Assembly: GCF_007830125.1 (NCBI RefSeq)
Contig: NZ_VLLG01000002.1
Span: 2,104,611 to 2,168,610 of the forward strand
Source: Chitinophaga japonensis
GTDB lineage: Bacteria; Bacteroidota; Bacteroidia; Chitinophagales; Chitinophagaceae
Direction: 5' to 3'
Length of the DNA: 64,000 bases
Part shown: in pieces, positions 53,360 through 62,845 of the stretch
How the letters are laid out: each line of letters starts with the position of its first letter
How positions within the stretch are numbered: the stretch's first letter is position 1
Notes under the pieces: generated by a model
The model's database searches: none
What the model was told of the DNA's origin: nothing
What the model saw: only the letters and a program-made list of their open reading frames with translations
Translations under genes and position numbers: made by a program

Positions 53360-55426
53360 ATGATAAGTGATGTTCCATTATATGACCGTGATCTGAGCTG
53401 GCTTTCCTTTAACTACCGTGTATTGTGCATGGCCAGGGATCAACAGGTACCCTTATACGAACGGATCCGCTTCCTTTCCATTTTTTCTTCCAACCTGGAT
53501 GAATTTTTCCGTGTGCGCATGCCGGCTGTGCTGGCGGTGAACCGGCTGCTGCAGAAAGACCCGGATGTAGCAGGAGAGGAGCCGGTATCGCCGGATACCC
53601 TGCCGGCCATCCAGCAGGAAATAAACCGGCAGCAGCAGGAATTCGGGCAGATACTGACCGGCGCCCTGCTGCCGGAGCTGGACCGGCAACAGGTGCACCT
53701 GTACTATAAGGAAGATATACCGGCCGTGCATTGTCCCTTTTTAAAGGAGTATTTCCTGACGCGGGTGCTGGCTTACCTGCAGCCGGTATGGCTGCACCGC
53801 AAGCAAACCTTCTTCCTGGAAAACAATACGCTGTACCTGGTGGTGCTGCTTACCCCGGATGGGGAGCCGGGCACGCGCCGTTATGCCGTAGTGAATATTC
53901 CCAGCCGGGAACTGCCGCGCTTCATTGAGCTGCCCCCACAGGACGACCGGTTCTACATGGCCATGCTGGACGATGTGATACGGGAAAATATCGCCTTCCT
54001 GTTCCCGGGGTATACCGTGGACGGCTGTTACAGCATCAAGATCACCCGCGACGCAGAAACGGATATGGACGAACTGAAAGGCGATGTGCTGGAACAGGTG
54101 GAAACCATGATCAAAAAAAGGGAGCTGGGCATTCCCACCCGTTTCCTGTATGATGCCGCCCTGCCGGAAGAAGCGCTGCAATACCTGGTACGCTACTTCA
54201 ACATACAGCCCGGCGAGCCGGTGCAGGGAGGCCGCTATCACAACCTGAAAGACCTGGCGGACCTGCCCATGCCCCGGAAACTGCCGGCGCTTACCTACGG
54301 CAAGCTGCCGCCTGCCCGCGTGCCGCTGCTGGAAAATGCGCCTCGTATATGGGACGCCGTTATGCGGCAGGATATTTTACTGCATGTGCCGTACCAGCGC
54401 TATGACTATATATTGCGCTTCTTCAATGAGGCCGCTGCAGACCCGGATGTGCAGGAGATATTTGTAACGCTGTACCGCATCGCGTCCGGATCGCTGATAG
54501 CCAGCGCCCTGATCAGCGCCGCCCGCAACGGCAAGCAGGTAACGGTGTTCGTGGAGTTGAAAGCCCGTTTTGATGAAGAGAACAATATCCGCTGGTCCAA
54601 GAAAATGAAAGCGGCCGGCGTAAAGATCGTATACAGCATCCCCGGCCTGAAGGTGCATGCCAAAACAGCGCTGGTAAAGCGCCGGCGCGGCCTGCACTGG
54701 GATTATTTCGGGCTGATGGCTACCGGTAATTTTAACGAAAGCACGGCCCGCTTTTATACGGATCATGTGATGCTGACCGCCCACCCGGGCATCACGCGGG
54801 AGCTGGAGCTGCTGTTCCTGTACCTGCAAACCCGGGAGCAGCCGGCGGAATACCGCTTTATGCAGTTCCGGCACCTGCTGGTGGCGCAATTTAACCTGGT
54901 GGAGCGCTTTACTGCCTGCATAGACCGGGAGATCGCTCATGCAAAAGCCGGCAAGCCGGCGCGCATCATCATCAAGCTCAACAACCTCCAGGAAAAACAG
55001 ATGATCGCAAAGCTGTACGAAGCCGGGCAGGCCGGTGTGGACGTGCAGTTGATCGTGCGCAGCATCTGCTGCCTGCAGCCGGGATTGCCGGAAAGCAAGG
55101 GTATAACGGTAACGCGCATTGTAGACCGCTTCCTGGAGCATGCGCGGGTGTTCCTGTTTCATAATGATGGGCAGGAAGAGGTATACATGGGCTCCGCAGA
55201 CTGGATGAACCGTAACCTGCACCGCCGTATAGAGGTATGCTTCCCCGTGCAGGACCCGCTGCTGCAGGAGCAGGTAAAGGAGATCATCCGCCTGCAGCTC
55301 GCAGACAACACCAATGCCGTGCTGCTGGACCAGGAGATACGGAATGTGCCGGTGCCCCCGCCGGGCCCCGGAGAAGCGGTAAATGCCCAGACCTCCATAC
55401 ACGCTTATGTGCAAACCCTGGGGTAA
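53360..55426 (+). CDS. ppk1: Polyphosphate kinase 1
   Basis: The 688-aa protein covers all four PPK1 domains: N-terminal YDRDLSWLSFNYRVL and FLSIFSSNLDEFFRVRM, then the phospholipase-D-like halves. The autophosphorylated His is in GLKVHAKTALVKR (~432) and the second conserved His in FLEHARVFLFHN (~593), with MATGNFNESTARFYTDH and MGSADWMNRNLHRRIEVCFP also present. It makes long-chain polyphosphate from ATP. The short gap behind the HD-PycTM gene suggests co-transcription; a fragment of the family B repeat unit lies in the gap. Confidence 0.97.
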   Translation: MISDVPLYDRDLSWLSFNYRVLCMARDQQVPLYERIRFLSIFSSNLDEFFRVRMPAVLAVNRLLQKDPDVAGEEPVSPDTLPAIQQEINRQQQEFGQILTGALLPELDRQQVHLYYKEDIPAVHCPFLKEYFLTRVLAYLQPVWLHRKQTFFLENNTLYLVVLLTPDGEPGTRRYAVVNIPSRELPRFIELPPQDDRFYMAMLDDVIRENIAFLFPGYTVDGCYSIKITRDAETDMDELKGDVLEQVETMIKKRELGIPTRFLYDAALPEEALQYLVRYFNIQPGEPVQGGRYHNLKDLADLPMPRKLPALTYGKLPPARVPLLENAPRIWDAVMRQDILLHVPYQRYDYILRFFNEAAADPDVQEIFVTLYRIASGSLIASALISAARNGKQVTVFVELKARFDEENNIRWSKKMKAAGVKIVYSIPGLKVHAKTALVKRRRGLHWDYFGLMATGNFNESTARFYTDHVMLTAHPGITRELELLFLYLQTREQPAEYRFMQFRHLLVAQFNLVERFTACIDREIAHAKAGKPARIIIKLNNLQEKQMIAKLYEAGQAGVDVQLIVRSICCLQPGLPESKGITVTRIVDRFLEHARVFLFHNDGQEEVYMGSADWMNRNLHRRIEVCFPVQDPLLQEQVKEIIRLQLADNTNAVLLDQEIRNVPVPPPGPGEAVNAQTSIHAYVQTLG

Positions 55427-55478
55427 TGTGCCCGCATTTGCTTAAATTTAATGATCAAGCTGAACAATACCTGTTTAT

Positions 55479-55985
55479 ATGCTGAAACTCGTTTGGACCT
55501 GTGGACTGTTACTGCTGCTGGTTGCGCCGGCGGCACAGGCGCAGTCGCATTACGACCTGGAACATATTTATAACCCCGCCGCCAATGCGGAGGCGGATAT
55601 TGAGAAGGCCCTGCAACAGGCTGCCGGCGAGCATAAGCATGTACTGCTGCAGGTGGGTGGCAACTGGTGCATCTGGTGCAAAAGATTGTACAGGTTTGTG
55701 CATGATGATGCGGGCCTGGATACACTGCTTCGTAATAACTACGTAGTGTACCACCTTAATTACAGTAAAGAGAACAGGAACCTGCCCCTGCTGCAAAAGC
55801 TGGGGTATCCGCAGCGCTTCGGTTTTCCTGTACTGGTGATCCTGGATGCCAAAGGCCACCGCCTGCATACCCAGAACACCGCCCTCCTGGAGTCCGCCGA
55901 TTCCTATGACAGGGAGAAGCTGCAGGATATGCTGAAGCAATGGTCGCCGGGAGCGCTGGACCCGGCGCATTATGTTCACCAATAA
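55479..55985 (+). CDS. Exported thioredoxin-like protein
   Basis: The 168-aa protein has a signal peptide (LLLLLVAPAAQAQ) and a thioredoxin-like domain with CIWC (Cys64, Cys67; GGNWCIWCKRLYRF) and a cis-Pro loop at GFPVLVILDAKG. Similar small periplasmic proteins reduce disulfides. It slightly precedes the DUF4442 gene and follows ppk1 by about 50 nt. Confidence 0.87.
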   Translation: MLKLVWTCGLLLLLVAPAAQAQSHYDLEHIYNPAANAEADIEKALQQAAGEHKHVLLQVGGNWCIWCKRLYRFVHDDAGLDTLLRNNYVVYHLNYSKENRNLPLLQKLGYPQRFGFPVLVILDAKGHRLHTQNTALLESADSYDREKLQDMLKQWSPGALDPAHYVHQ

Positions 55986-55986
55986 C

Positions 55987-56460
55987 ATGGTTATGGCTTT
56001 TATCGACAGGGTAAGACGCCCGTTTCAATTTTCCCTGTACCTGCTCTGGAAGCTGCCTATTGCATGGCTGGCCGGGGTGAGGGTGACCGGGATCCAGCCG
56101 GACCACTGTACAACGGTGGTGCCTTACCGGTGGCTGTCGCAGAACCCCTTCGGCTCCACTTATTTTGCCTGCCTGGGCATGGCGGCGGAAATGAGCACCG
56201 GCCTGCTGGCCCTGGCGCACGTGGACGAATCCCCCAGGCGTATATCCATGCTGGTTACCGGCCTGCAGGCCAGCTTTGTAAAAAAGGCCAGAGGCCGCAC
56301 CTGGTTTACCTGCCGGGAGGGCGATGCCATACGGGCCGCTATCGCCAGCGCCGCCGCCTCCGGTGAGCCGGTATCCATTACGGTGAATAGCACCGGCGAG
56401 AGCAGGGACGGCACGTTAATTGCAAACTTTGCGGTCACCTGGTCATTTAAGGCCAAATGA
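55987..56460 (+). CDS. DUF4442 hotdog-fold protein (PaaI-thioesterase-like)
   Basis: The 157-aa protein has the DUF4442 pattern CTTVVPYRWLSQNPFGSTYFACLGMAAEMSTGLLAL, then VTGLQASFVKKARGRTWFTCREG and VSITVNSTGESRDGTLIANFAVTWSFK. It is a probable acyl-CoA thioesterase-like protein, with specificity unknown. The start is uncertain: ATG 55987 is used, but an upstream ATG at 55972 would overlap the thioredoxin gene by 14 nt. Confidence 0.85.
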   Translation: MVMAFIDRVRRPFQFSLYLLWKLPIAWLAGVRVTGIQPDHCTTVVPYRWLSQNPFGSTYFACLGMAAEMSTGLLALAHVDESPRRISMLVTGLQASFVKKARGRTWFTCREGDAIRAAIASAAASGEPVSITVNSTGESRDGTLIANFAVTWSFKAK

Positions 56461-56517
56461 TTTACCACACCTGGTCATGTTAATACGAGATATAAAAGAT
56501 AAAAAAAAGATCAACGA

Positions 56518-57921
56518 ATGAAGATAGCCTTCCATGGAGCGGCCCGCACGGTTACGGGCTCCAAGCACCTCATTACTTTAAAGAATGGTAAAAAGATATT
56601 GCTGGATTGCGGAATGTTCCAGGGGATGGGCCCGGATACCGATGACATGAACCGCGATTTTGGCTTTGACCCGGCAGAAGTGGACTATATGCTGCTTTCC
56701 CATGCGCATATAGATCATAGCGGCCTTATTCCCCGCCTGGTAAAAATGGGGTACAAGGGGGATATTTACTGCACGCACGCCACCCGGGACCTGGCGCAGG
56801 TGCTGCTGATGGATTCCGCCGAGATACAGGAAGACGATGTAAAGTTCTCCAATAAAAAAAGATCCCGGGAAGGGTTGCCGCGTATTGAGCCGCTGTACAC
56901 GGTGGAAGACGCCAAGCGCAGCCTGGAGGTGCTGAAGCCGGTGAAATACCAGCACTGGTTCCGGATATCGGACGAAGTGGAAGGCATGTTCACGGATGCC
57001 GGCCATATCATTGGCAGCGCCGCCGTGCACCTGCGCATCAAAGAGAATGGCAGGCCGGTGCAGCTCACCTTCAGCGGGGACATCGGACGTTACGGGGATG
57101 CCATCCTGCGCTCCCCGGATACTTTTCCCCAGGCGGATTACATCATCATGGAATCTACCTACGGCAGCACTTTGCACACGGAAGCCGTGCCTTCCGATGA
57201 CGCGCTGCTGGACCATATTTACGATACCTGCATTGTAAAGAAGGGGAAGCTCATCATACCGGCATTCAGCGTGGGCCGTACCCAGGAGCTGCTGTATGCT
57301 CTGAACCGCGCCCAACTGGATAGCAAGCTGCCGGCGGTGGATATTTTCGTGGACAGCCCGCTGTCTATGGAAGCCACGCAGGTGGTGAAAAGCCACCCGG
57401 AATGCTTTAATAAAACGGTATCCAAACTGCTGGAAACGGATAAGGACCCCTTTGGCTTCCCGGGATTGCATTATATCCGGTCCGTAGACGAATCCAAGGC
57501 GCTGAACTTCCGTAAGGAGCCCTGCGTGATCATATCCGCCAGCGGCATGGCGGAAGCCGGCCGGGTAAAGCATCACATTGCCAATAATATAGACAACTCC
57601 AGGAACACGATCCTGCTGGTGGGTTATTGCGAGCCCAATTCCCTGGGCGGCCGGCTGATGCGCGGCGCCAAGGAAGTATCCATCTTTGGCACCCGCTATG
57701 AAGTAAAGGCGCAGGTGGGCGCTATACGGTCCATGAGCGCGCATGGCGATTACGAGGACCTGCGCCAGTGGCTGGCCTGCCAGGACCCGCGGGAAGTAAA
57801 GAAGCTGTTCCTGGTGCATGGGGAGTATGAAGTGCAGATGGTGTTCCGGGACTGGCTGGTGAAGAAAGGCTTCCTGGACGTGGCGATACCGGAGCGGCAC
57901 CATGAGGTAGGATTAACATGA
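56518..57921 (+). CDS. Beta-CASP metallo-beta-lactamase-fold RNA-processing hydrolase
   Basis: The 467-aa protein has zinc motifs SHAHIDHSGLIPRL (His62, His64, Asp66, His67), a later TDAGHIIGSA and FSGDIGRYG. The beta-CASP region is present (IIPAFSVGRTQELLYALNR, DSPLSMEATQVV, ISASGMAEAGRVKHH), as is the C-terminal VRSMSAHGDYEDLRQWL and LVHGE. These enzymes belong to the CPSF/RNase-J-like ribonucleases. Followed by a strong bidirectional terminator. Confidence 0.93.
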   Translation: MKIAFHGAARTVTGSKHLITLKNGKKILLDCGMFQGMGPDTDDMNRDFGFDPAEVDYMLLSHAHIDHSGLIPRLVKMGYKGDIYCTHATRDLAQVLLMDSAEIQEDDVKFSNKKRSREGLPRIEPLYTVEDAKRSLEVLKPVKYQHWFRISDEVEGMFTDAGHIIGSAAVHLRIKENGRPVQLTFSGDIGRYGDAILRSPDTFPQADYIIMESTYGSTLHTEAVPSDDALLDHIYDTCIVKKGKLIIPAFSVGRTQELLYALNRAQLDSKLPAVDIFVDSPLSMEATQVVKSHPECFNKTVSKLLETDKDPFGFPGLHYIRSVDESKALNFRKEPCVIISASGMAEAGRVKHHIANNIDNSRNTILLVGYCEPNSLGGRLMRGAKEVSIFGTRYEVKAQVGAIRSMSAHGDYEDLRQWLACQDPREVKKLFLVHGEYEVQMVFRDWLVKKGFLDVAIPERHHEVGLT

Positions 57922-57961
57922 AGTAGGATGCAGGAGGTAAGAAGTAAGAAGCAGGAATAAT

Positions 57962-57998
57962 AAAAGCCCGCCGGCTGTTGTAGCACCGGCGGGCTTTT
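57962..57998. terminator. Bidirectional terminator
   Basis: A 13-bp perfect stem (AAAAGCCCGCCGG/CCGGCGGGCTTTT) with an 11-nt loop has A-run and T-run ends, so it stops both the beta-CASP gene and the convergent aminopeptidase gene. Confidence 0.9.
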
Positions 57999-58020
57999 TT
58001 ATTAACTATTAATTATTAAT

Positions 58021-60585
58021 TTATTCCTCGCCTCCGCTGCTGGCAGCTTCTTTCAGGCCCTGGATCACTTTCAGGATATACTCGCTTTGCTTGTTCAGCT
58101 CTTCTTTGGCAGCGCCGGTGCTGGTGGCGGCCTTTTGCTGTTTTTTCTGCGCCAGCGGCTGCATGATGTTGACCAGGTAGTTATTGACCATGTTGTTCTT
58201 GAACTGGTCGGCCATGGCCTTTACCTGGTCCATACCTTTGATAACGGCGGCGGTATTGTCTACGTTGCCCAGCACGTTCAGGTAGCGGATGGCGGCGTCG
58301 AACTTGGATTGCCCGCCGGATGCTTCTTCAAATGCTTTGGCAAAGAAGGCCACATCCGCGCTGTCGCCTTTCTTGGCGTATACGTCTGAAATACCGGCGG
58401 AAAGGGCGCCTTTGGCGGAGGCTTCCATCTGTTTGGCCAGGTGGTACGCTTTATCCATATCTATGTCGGACAGCGCTGCCAGTGCGGCGCCGGCTGCAGC
58501 ATAGGAGCTGTCTTTGGTGGCGCTTTCCAGCAAGGCGGCATATTGCGGATCTTTCAGGTCGCCGATCTGTTTGAGCGCGGCGGCGCGCACCAGGGCATTC
58601 TCATCGTTTTTAGCTAGGTCGGCCACTGTCTTTACCGTTGCTTCCTTCACTGCTGCATTGTCCAGGTTCAGGCCGTTGAGGGTGAGTATGCGCAGGCCGT
58701 GGAACTTGTCTTTCAGAGCAGCGGCTACCACTTTGCGCGCTTCCTCGTTGGTGTTCTGCTGTTTCAGGCAGGCTTCAATGGCCTCGCGGCGGTCCAGGTA
58801 CTGCGGTGCGTGGGAGAACTGGAAGATGTAGGTGTTAAGATCCCGGTGGTCTGTTTTCTTGGCCAGTAATACCTTATCTGCATCTACGTTCACAAAATCC
58901 GGTTTGGTGGAGTAAGCGAAGGTGAAAGTATCTGTTTCGCTGGTCATCATCACCTGGTGCCTTTCCTTTTTGCCGCCGGCATAAATATCAATAGCCATGG
59001 GCAACTGGAATATCTTACCGGTTTTTTGCTGTTGCTGCAGCACTACGCTTACGGTTTTGGCGGCATCATCATATACGTAGTTAATGTCCAGTTGCGGGTA
59101 ACCCTGCCCGAAGTACCACTGGTTAAAGAACCAGTTCATGTCCTTGCCGGTCACTTCTTCAAAGGCCAGGCGCAGGTGATGGGCTTCCGCTGCTTTAAAG
59201 GCATTGTTTTTCAGGTACAGGTTCAGTGATTGGAAGAACGCGTCGTCCCCTACATAGTTGCGCAGCATATTCAGGATGCGGCCGCCTTTCTGGTAGCTCA
59301 CCGCATCAAACATATCTTCTTTATCATGGTAGTGGAAGCGCACCAGGTCCCGGTCCCCGGCGTACTGGATAAATCGCATGTAGCTGTTCATGGAGCGATA
59401 GTTATGCTCATCCGCCATATCCTTGCCGTATTTATGCTCAAACCACAGGTATTCGCTGTAGTCGGCAAAGGACTCGTTCAGGGTAAGGTTGCTCCAGGAT
59501 TCGCAGGTCACCAGGTCGCCGAACCATTGGTGGAACAGTTCGTGCGCGATCACGCTTTCGCCCTGCTTGTTATCGTCCAGCAGCTCCCGGTTGGTCTTCT
59601 GCAGGAAATCGCCGTGCAGGGTGGCCGAGGTGTTCTCCATGGCGCCGGAAACATAGTCCCTTACCACGATCTGTGAATACTTGGGCCAGGCATAATCATA
59701 CCCCAGTATTTTGGAGTAGAAGGTGAGCATTTCAGGCGTATTGCCGAAAATGCTTTTGGCATAGGGCGCATAGGCATGTTCCACGTAGTAGTTCACCTCC
59801 ATGTTGCGCCATTTGTCCTTTACAATGGCGAAATCGCCTACTGCCATCATAAACAGGTAAGGGGCGTGCGGCAGGTCCATTTTCCAGGTATCGGTGCGGG
59901 TGCCGTCCGCATTGTTTTTCTGGTTTACCAGCTTTCCGTTGGAAAGGGTCACATATTTTTTGTCCACCGTCATGCTGATCTCCTGGGTGGTTTTCTGGTT
60001 GTTTTTGTCAATGGTGGGGAACCAGGCAGAGGAGGCCTCGGTTTCGCCCTGCGTCCATATCTGGATGGGCTTCTTTGGGTCTTTGCCGTCCGGGTTGATG
60101 AAGTACAGGCCCTTGGCGTCGTTAATGGCCGCGCTGCCTTTTACCTTCAGCTCGTCCGGTTTGGCTGTATAGTCAATATATACAATATATGATTCGTTGT
60201 CCTGGTAGGTTTTATCCAACTGCACCTGCAGCTCCCAGCCATCATATTGGTATTTCAGCGGCTTGTTCCGGCCGTTTTGTACTATGGCTACCTGCTTGAT
60301 GTCCATGCCCTTGGCATCCAGGGTAAGGGAATCGGTAGGATAAAAATGGGGTTTCAGGGTGATCCAGGCCTTTCCGTAGAGGTACCGTTTGGCATAGTCA
60401 AAACGGACATCCAGCCTGGTGTGTACCAGGTCGTTCACCTTCGCAGGGGTTGCCCGGTATATTTTGAGCTGGGGATCGTCCTGGGTTTCATTAGCGCCGT
60501 GTTGCGCGCTGGCAGGGGCGTACCAGCCCGTTATGGCTATTCCTCCCAACAGTAAAGTCAGCAATGTTTTCTTCAACATGTTCAT
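58021..60585 (-). CDS. Exported M1-family aminopeptidase
   Basis: The 854-aa protein has a signal peptide (LLTLLLGGIAITGWYAPASA), exopeptidase motif GAMENTSA (~314), zinc motif HELFHQWFGDL (~344) with the third ligand Glu in NLTLNESFADYSEY, and a C-terminal helical HEAT-like half (~600-850). It removes N-terminal residues from peptides in the periplasm or outer-membrane space. ATG 60579 is an alternative start. Convergent with the beta-CASP gene. Confidence 0.95.
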   Translation of the reverse strand: MNMLKKTLLTLLLGGIAITGWYAPASAQHGANETQDDPQLKIYRATPAKVNDLVHTRLDVRFDYAKRYLYGKAWITLKPHFYPTDSLTLDAKGMDIKQVAIVQNGRNKPLKYQYDGWELQVQLDKTYQDNESYIVYIDYTAKPDELKVKGSAAINDAKGLYFINPDGKDPKKPIQIWTQGETEASSAWFPTIDKNNQKTTQEISMTVDKKYVTLSNGKLVNQKNNADGTRTDTWKMDLPHAPYLFMMAVGDFAIVKDKWRNMEVNYYVEHAYAPYAKSIFGNTPEMLTFYSKILGYDYAWPKYSQIVVRDYVSGAMENTSATLHGDFLQKTNRELLDDNKQGESVIAHELFHQWFGDLVTCESWSNLTLNESFADYSEYLWFEHKYGKDMADEHNYRSMNSYMRFIQYAGDRDLVRFHYHDKEDMFDAVSYQKGGRILNMLRNYVGDDAFFQSLNLYLKNNAFKAAEAHHLRLAFEEVTGKDMNWFFNQWYFGQGYPQLDINYVYDDAAKTVSVVLQQQQKTGKIFQLPMAIDIYAGGKKERHQVMMTSETDTFTFAYSTKPDFVNVDADKVLLAKKTDHRDLNTYIFQFSHAPQYLDRREAIEACLKQQNTNEEARKVVAAALKDKFHGLRILTLNGLNLDNAAVKEATVKTVADLAKNDENALVRAAALKQIGDLKDPQYAALLESATKDSSYAAAGAALAALSDIDMDKAYHLAKQMEASAKGALSAGISDVYAKKGDSADVAFFAKAFEEASGGQSKFDAAIRYLNVLGNVDNTAAVIKGMDQVKAMADQFKNNMVNNYLVNIMQPLAQKKQQKAATSTGAAKEELNKQSEYILKVIQGLKEAASSGGEE

Positions 60586-60602
60586 GTAAAATCGGTTTTA
60601 AA

Positions 60603-60610
60603 CAAATGTA
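60603..60610 (-). promoter_or_regulatory. Possible aminopeptidase -7 box
   Basis: Minus-strand TACATTTG lies 17 nt upstream of the start; a TTTG at 60636-60639 is 25 nt further up, slightly beyond the normal spacing. Confidence 0.3.
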
Positions 60611-60709
60611 GCAGGTTCTGTAAATCGTAAAGGCCCAAATTTAAACAAATGGCCTAAATACAACGCAAGTGGTTAAAATTCCTATTTTTGTTACAAGACA
60701 AACTGGAAC

Positions 60710-61207
60710 ATGATAAAGGCAACTGTAAATGGGACCGGGCCGTTTGCCATCCAGGCAGGTGCGGATATTAGCTGTAACGGGCAAAGCGTGGAGTGGTCCG
60801 CGGTACGGCTGCCGGCCGGGAATTACAGCATTTTGATGGACGGGCGCAGCTACAACGCACAGGTGCTGAAAGTGGACCGGGACACGAAAACCGTAACGCT
60901 GGAGATCCGGCAGCAGGTGTACGAGGTGGCCCTGGAGGAGCCGATCGATCAACTGCTGGCCGCCATGGGCATAAAGGATGCGCTGGCGCATAAGGTGAAT
61001 GATATAAAAGCCCCGATGCCGGGACTGGTGCTAAAAGTACTGGTGGAGCCGGGACAGGCCATCCGCAAAGGAGACCCGGTGCTGGTGCTGGAAGCCATGA
61101 AAATGGAGAATGTATTCAAGGCGGCAGCGGATGCCGTGGTAAAGGCAATAAAAGTAAACCCCGGTACAGCAGTGGAAAAGGGAGAGGTGCTGATAGTGCT
61201 GGAATAA
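60710..61207 (+). CDS. Biotin carboxyl carrier protein (acyl-CoA carboxylase type)
   Basis: The 165-aa protein has a C-terminal biotinyl domain (~98-165): APMPGLVLKVLVEPGQAIRKGDPVLVLEAMKMEN with biotinylated Lys131. The N-terminal ~90 residues are a beta-rich docking part. Such stand-alone carriers partner with a biotin carboxylase and carboxyltransferase of propionyl-CoA-type carboxylases, which are not in this window. A TATTTTTG box at 60683-60690 is a possible -7 element. Confidence 0.92.
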   Translation: MIKATVNGTGPFAIQAGADISCNGQSVEWSAVRLPAGNYSILMDGRSYNAQVLKVDRDTKTVTLEIRQQVYEVALEEPIDQLLAAMGIKDALAHKVNDIKAPMPGLVLKVLVEPGQAIRKGDPVLVLEAMKMENVFKAAADAVVKAIKVNPGTAVEKGEVLIVLE

Positions 61208-61252
61208 TATTTGCTTAGCAACAGGACAATCATGTGTTTTAGCAATTCTGAT

Positions 61253-62845
61253 ATGATGCAATATTTAAAAAGGGGGATATGCATACTGCTGCTTTTCCTG
61301 CTGGCAGGCGGGCGTCTCGCAGCCCAGGACGAGCAGTACTTTGTATATATCCAGCATGAAAGATCGCAGCCGTTTTACGTAAAATATAAAGGGAAGCTGT
61401 TAAGCTCTTCCGAGCGGGGATACATTATCCTTTCGGAGCTGCCGGCAGGCACCCTGCCGATCACCATTGGCTTTCCGAAGAACGAGAGCCCCGAACAGCA
61501 GTTCAGGATCAGGTTGGGAAAACATGACCAGGGATTTTTACTGAAGCATATGGATGATAAGACCTATGCTTTATACAACCTGCAAACGTTTAGCGTAACC
61601 ATGGCCGGCGGAGAAGGCGGGGAGAACGGACGGCTGGTATCGCTGGATAATCCCGGCGAGGGCGCCGGCGAAACCGGTGCGGCTACCAACCCCGCTCCTC
61701 CCGTGGAAACAGAGGCGCTGGCTGCCGATAATGGTAGCGCCGCTATGATGGCCGACCTGCGGAAGGACCTGGACACGACTTTTGCCGGCAAAGCGGAAGT
61801 AACGGCTGTGCAGCGCCCGGCAACGGAACGCAACCCCTTTGCGGCAGCGCTGGATAAAGTAGTGAGCGACGACCGCCCGGACGATATTTCCCTGGAAACA
61901 CCCGCCGCCGCTGCACCTGCGGCAACTACTGCCGGCGCAACAATGGCCGTTGGCACAGAGATGGCCGCACCAGGTGAGGGCAGGAAGAACCGCAGGAAAC
62001 GTAACAAGGATAAGGGTCGCGACCGGTCGCCACTGACGGAGGAAGAACAGGCCCTGTTGCAGCAGGTACTGGCAGCGGAGCGCAGGGCCGGGGCCAGGGC
62101 AGACAGTATTGCTGCTGCGCAGCAGTCTGCTGCACCGGAAGCCGCGCCGTCCGTGGAGCAGGACCAGCCTATAGCAGCGCAGTCCCCCGTGGTAACAGAT
62201 GCTTCCGCCTATACGGAGGAAGCCCCGGAGAAGAAGCCCCGGAAATCCAAGCGTAAAAGGGAAGCGGAGCCGGCGTTTATTGAGTTCATGGACGATGCTA
62301 CCCAGCAGACCGCTAAAGTGCCGGTAACAGCCGGCGCCGATGCCCCGGCAGTATCCGCAGAAATACCTGTAACGGATGAAAGCGCTGTATCCAAACCAGC
62401 CAAACGGAAGAAAAAGAAGCTGGCGGATATGATAGACGCCACAGAGCACCCGAATAATATCCTTACCGGCGACAGCGTAGACTATCGTGCACCGCTAGCG
62501 CGCTCCTCCCGGAAAGAGCGAAAGGACGACGGGGTGAAAATGATCAACTCCGATTGTGATGAAGTGATGGATGACGATACTTTCCGCAAGCTCCTGCGCA
62601 AGGTAGTAGGTGCTAAAGACGATGAAGGAATGGTAGCGGCTTTCCGCAGGCATGTACGTGATTATTGCCTGGAAACCGGCCAGGTAAGGCAACTGGCCCT
62701 GCTCATCAGTGCCGATGAATACCGTTACCGCCTGCTGGACCTGGCTTATCCCAAAGTATATGATTCCGACAAGTATGCCAGCCTGAGCAGCGTGCTGAGC
62801 GACAGCTATTACCAGGGGCGTTTTAAAGCAATGTTGCATAAATGA
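61253..62845 (+). CDS. Exported low-complexity protein with a C-terminal DUF4476-like domain
   Basis: The 530-aa protein starts at ATG 61253 before a signal peptide (YLKRGICILLLFLLAGGRLAAQ). An N-terminal beta-rich part (~20-110; EQYFVYIQHERSQPFYVKYKGKLLSSSERGYIILSELPAGTLPITIGFP) is followed by a long Ala/Pro/Glu/Lys-rich disordered middle (~130-420). The C-terminal helical domain (~430-530; FRKLLRKVVGAKDDEGMVAAFRRHVRDYCLETGQVRQLALLISADEYRYRLLDLAYPKVYD) resembles DUF4476. It overlaps truA by 4 nt (ATGA). Function unknown. Confidence 0.7.
   Translation: MMQYLKRGICILLLFLLAGGRLAAQDEQYFVYIQHERSQPFYVKYKGKLLSSSERGYIILSELPAGTLPITIGFPKNESPEQQFRIRLGKHDQGFLLKHMDDKTYALYNLQTFSVTMAGGEGGENGRLVSLDNPGEGAGETGAATNPAPPVETEALAADNGSAAMMADLRKDLDTTFAGKAEVTAVQRPATERNPFAAALDKVVSDDRPDDISLETPAAAAPAATTAGATMAVGTEMAAPGEGRKNRRKRNKDKGRDRSPLTEEEQALLQQVLAAERRAGARADSIAAAQQSAAPEAAPSVEQDQPIAAQSPVVTDASAYTEEAPEKKPRKSKRKREAEPAFIEFMDDATQQTAKVPVTAGADAPAVSAEIPVTDESAVSKPAKRKKKKLADMIDATEHPNNILTGDSVDYRAPLARSSRKERKDDGVKMINSDCDEVMDDDTFRKLLRKVVGAKDDEGMVAAFRRHVRDYCLETGQVRQLALLISADEYRYRLLDLAYPKVYDSDKYASLSSVLSDSYYQGRFKAMLHK

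Noticed and set aside
56578..57903. 441-aa open frame opposite the beta-CASP hydrolase
   Set aside because: Shadow; all catalytic motifs are on the plus strand.
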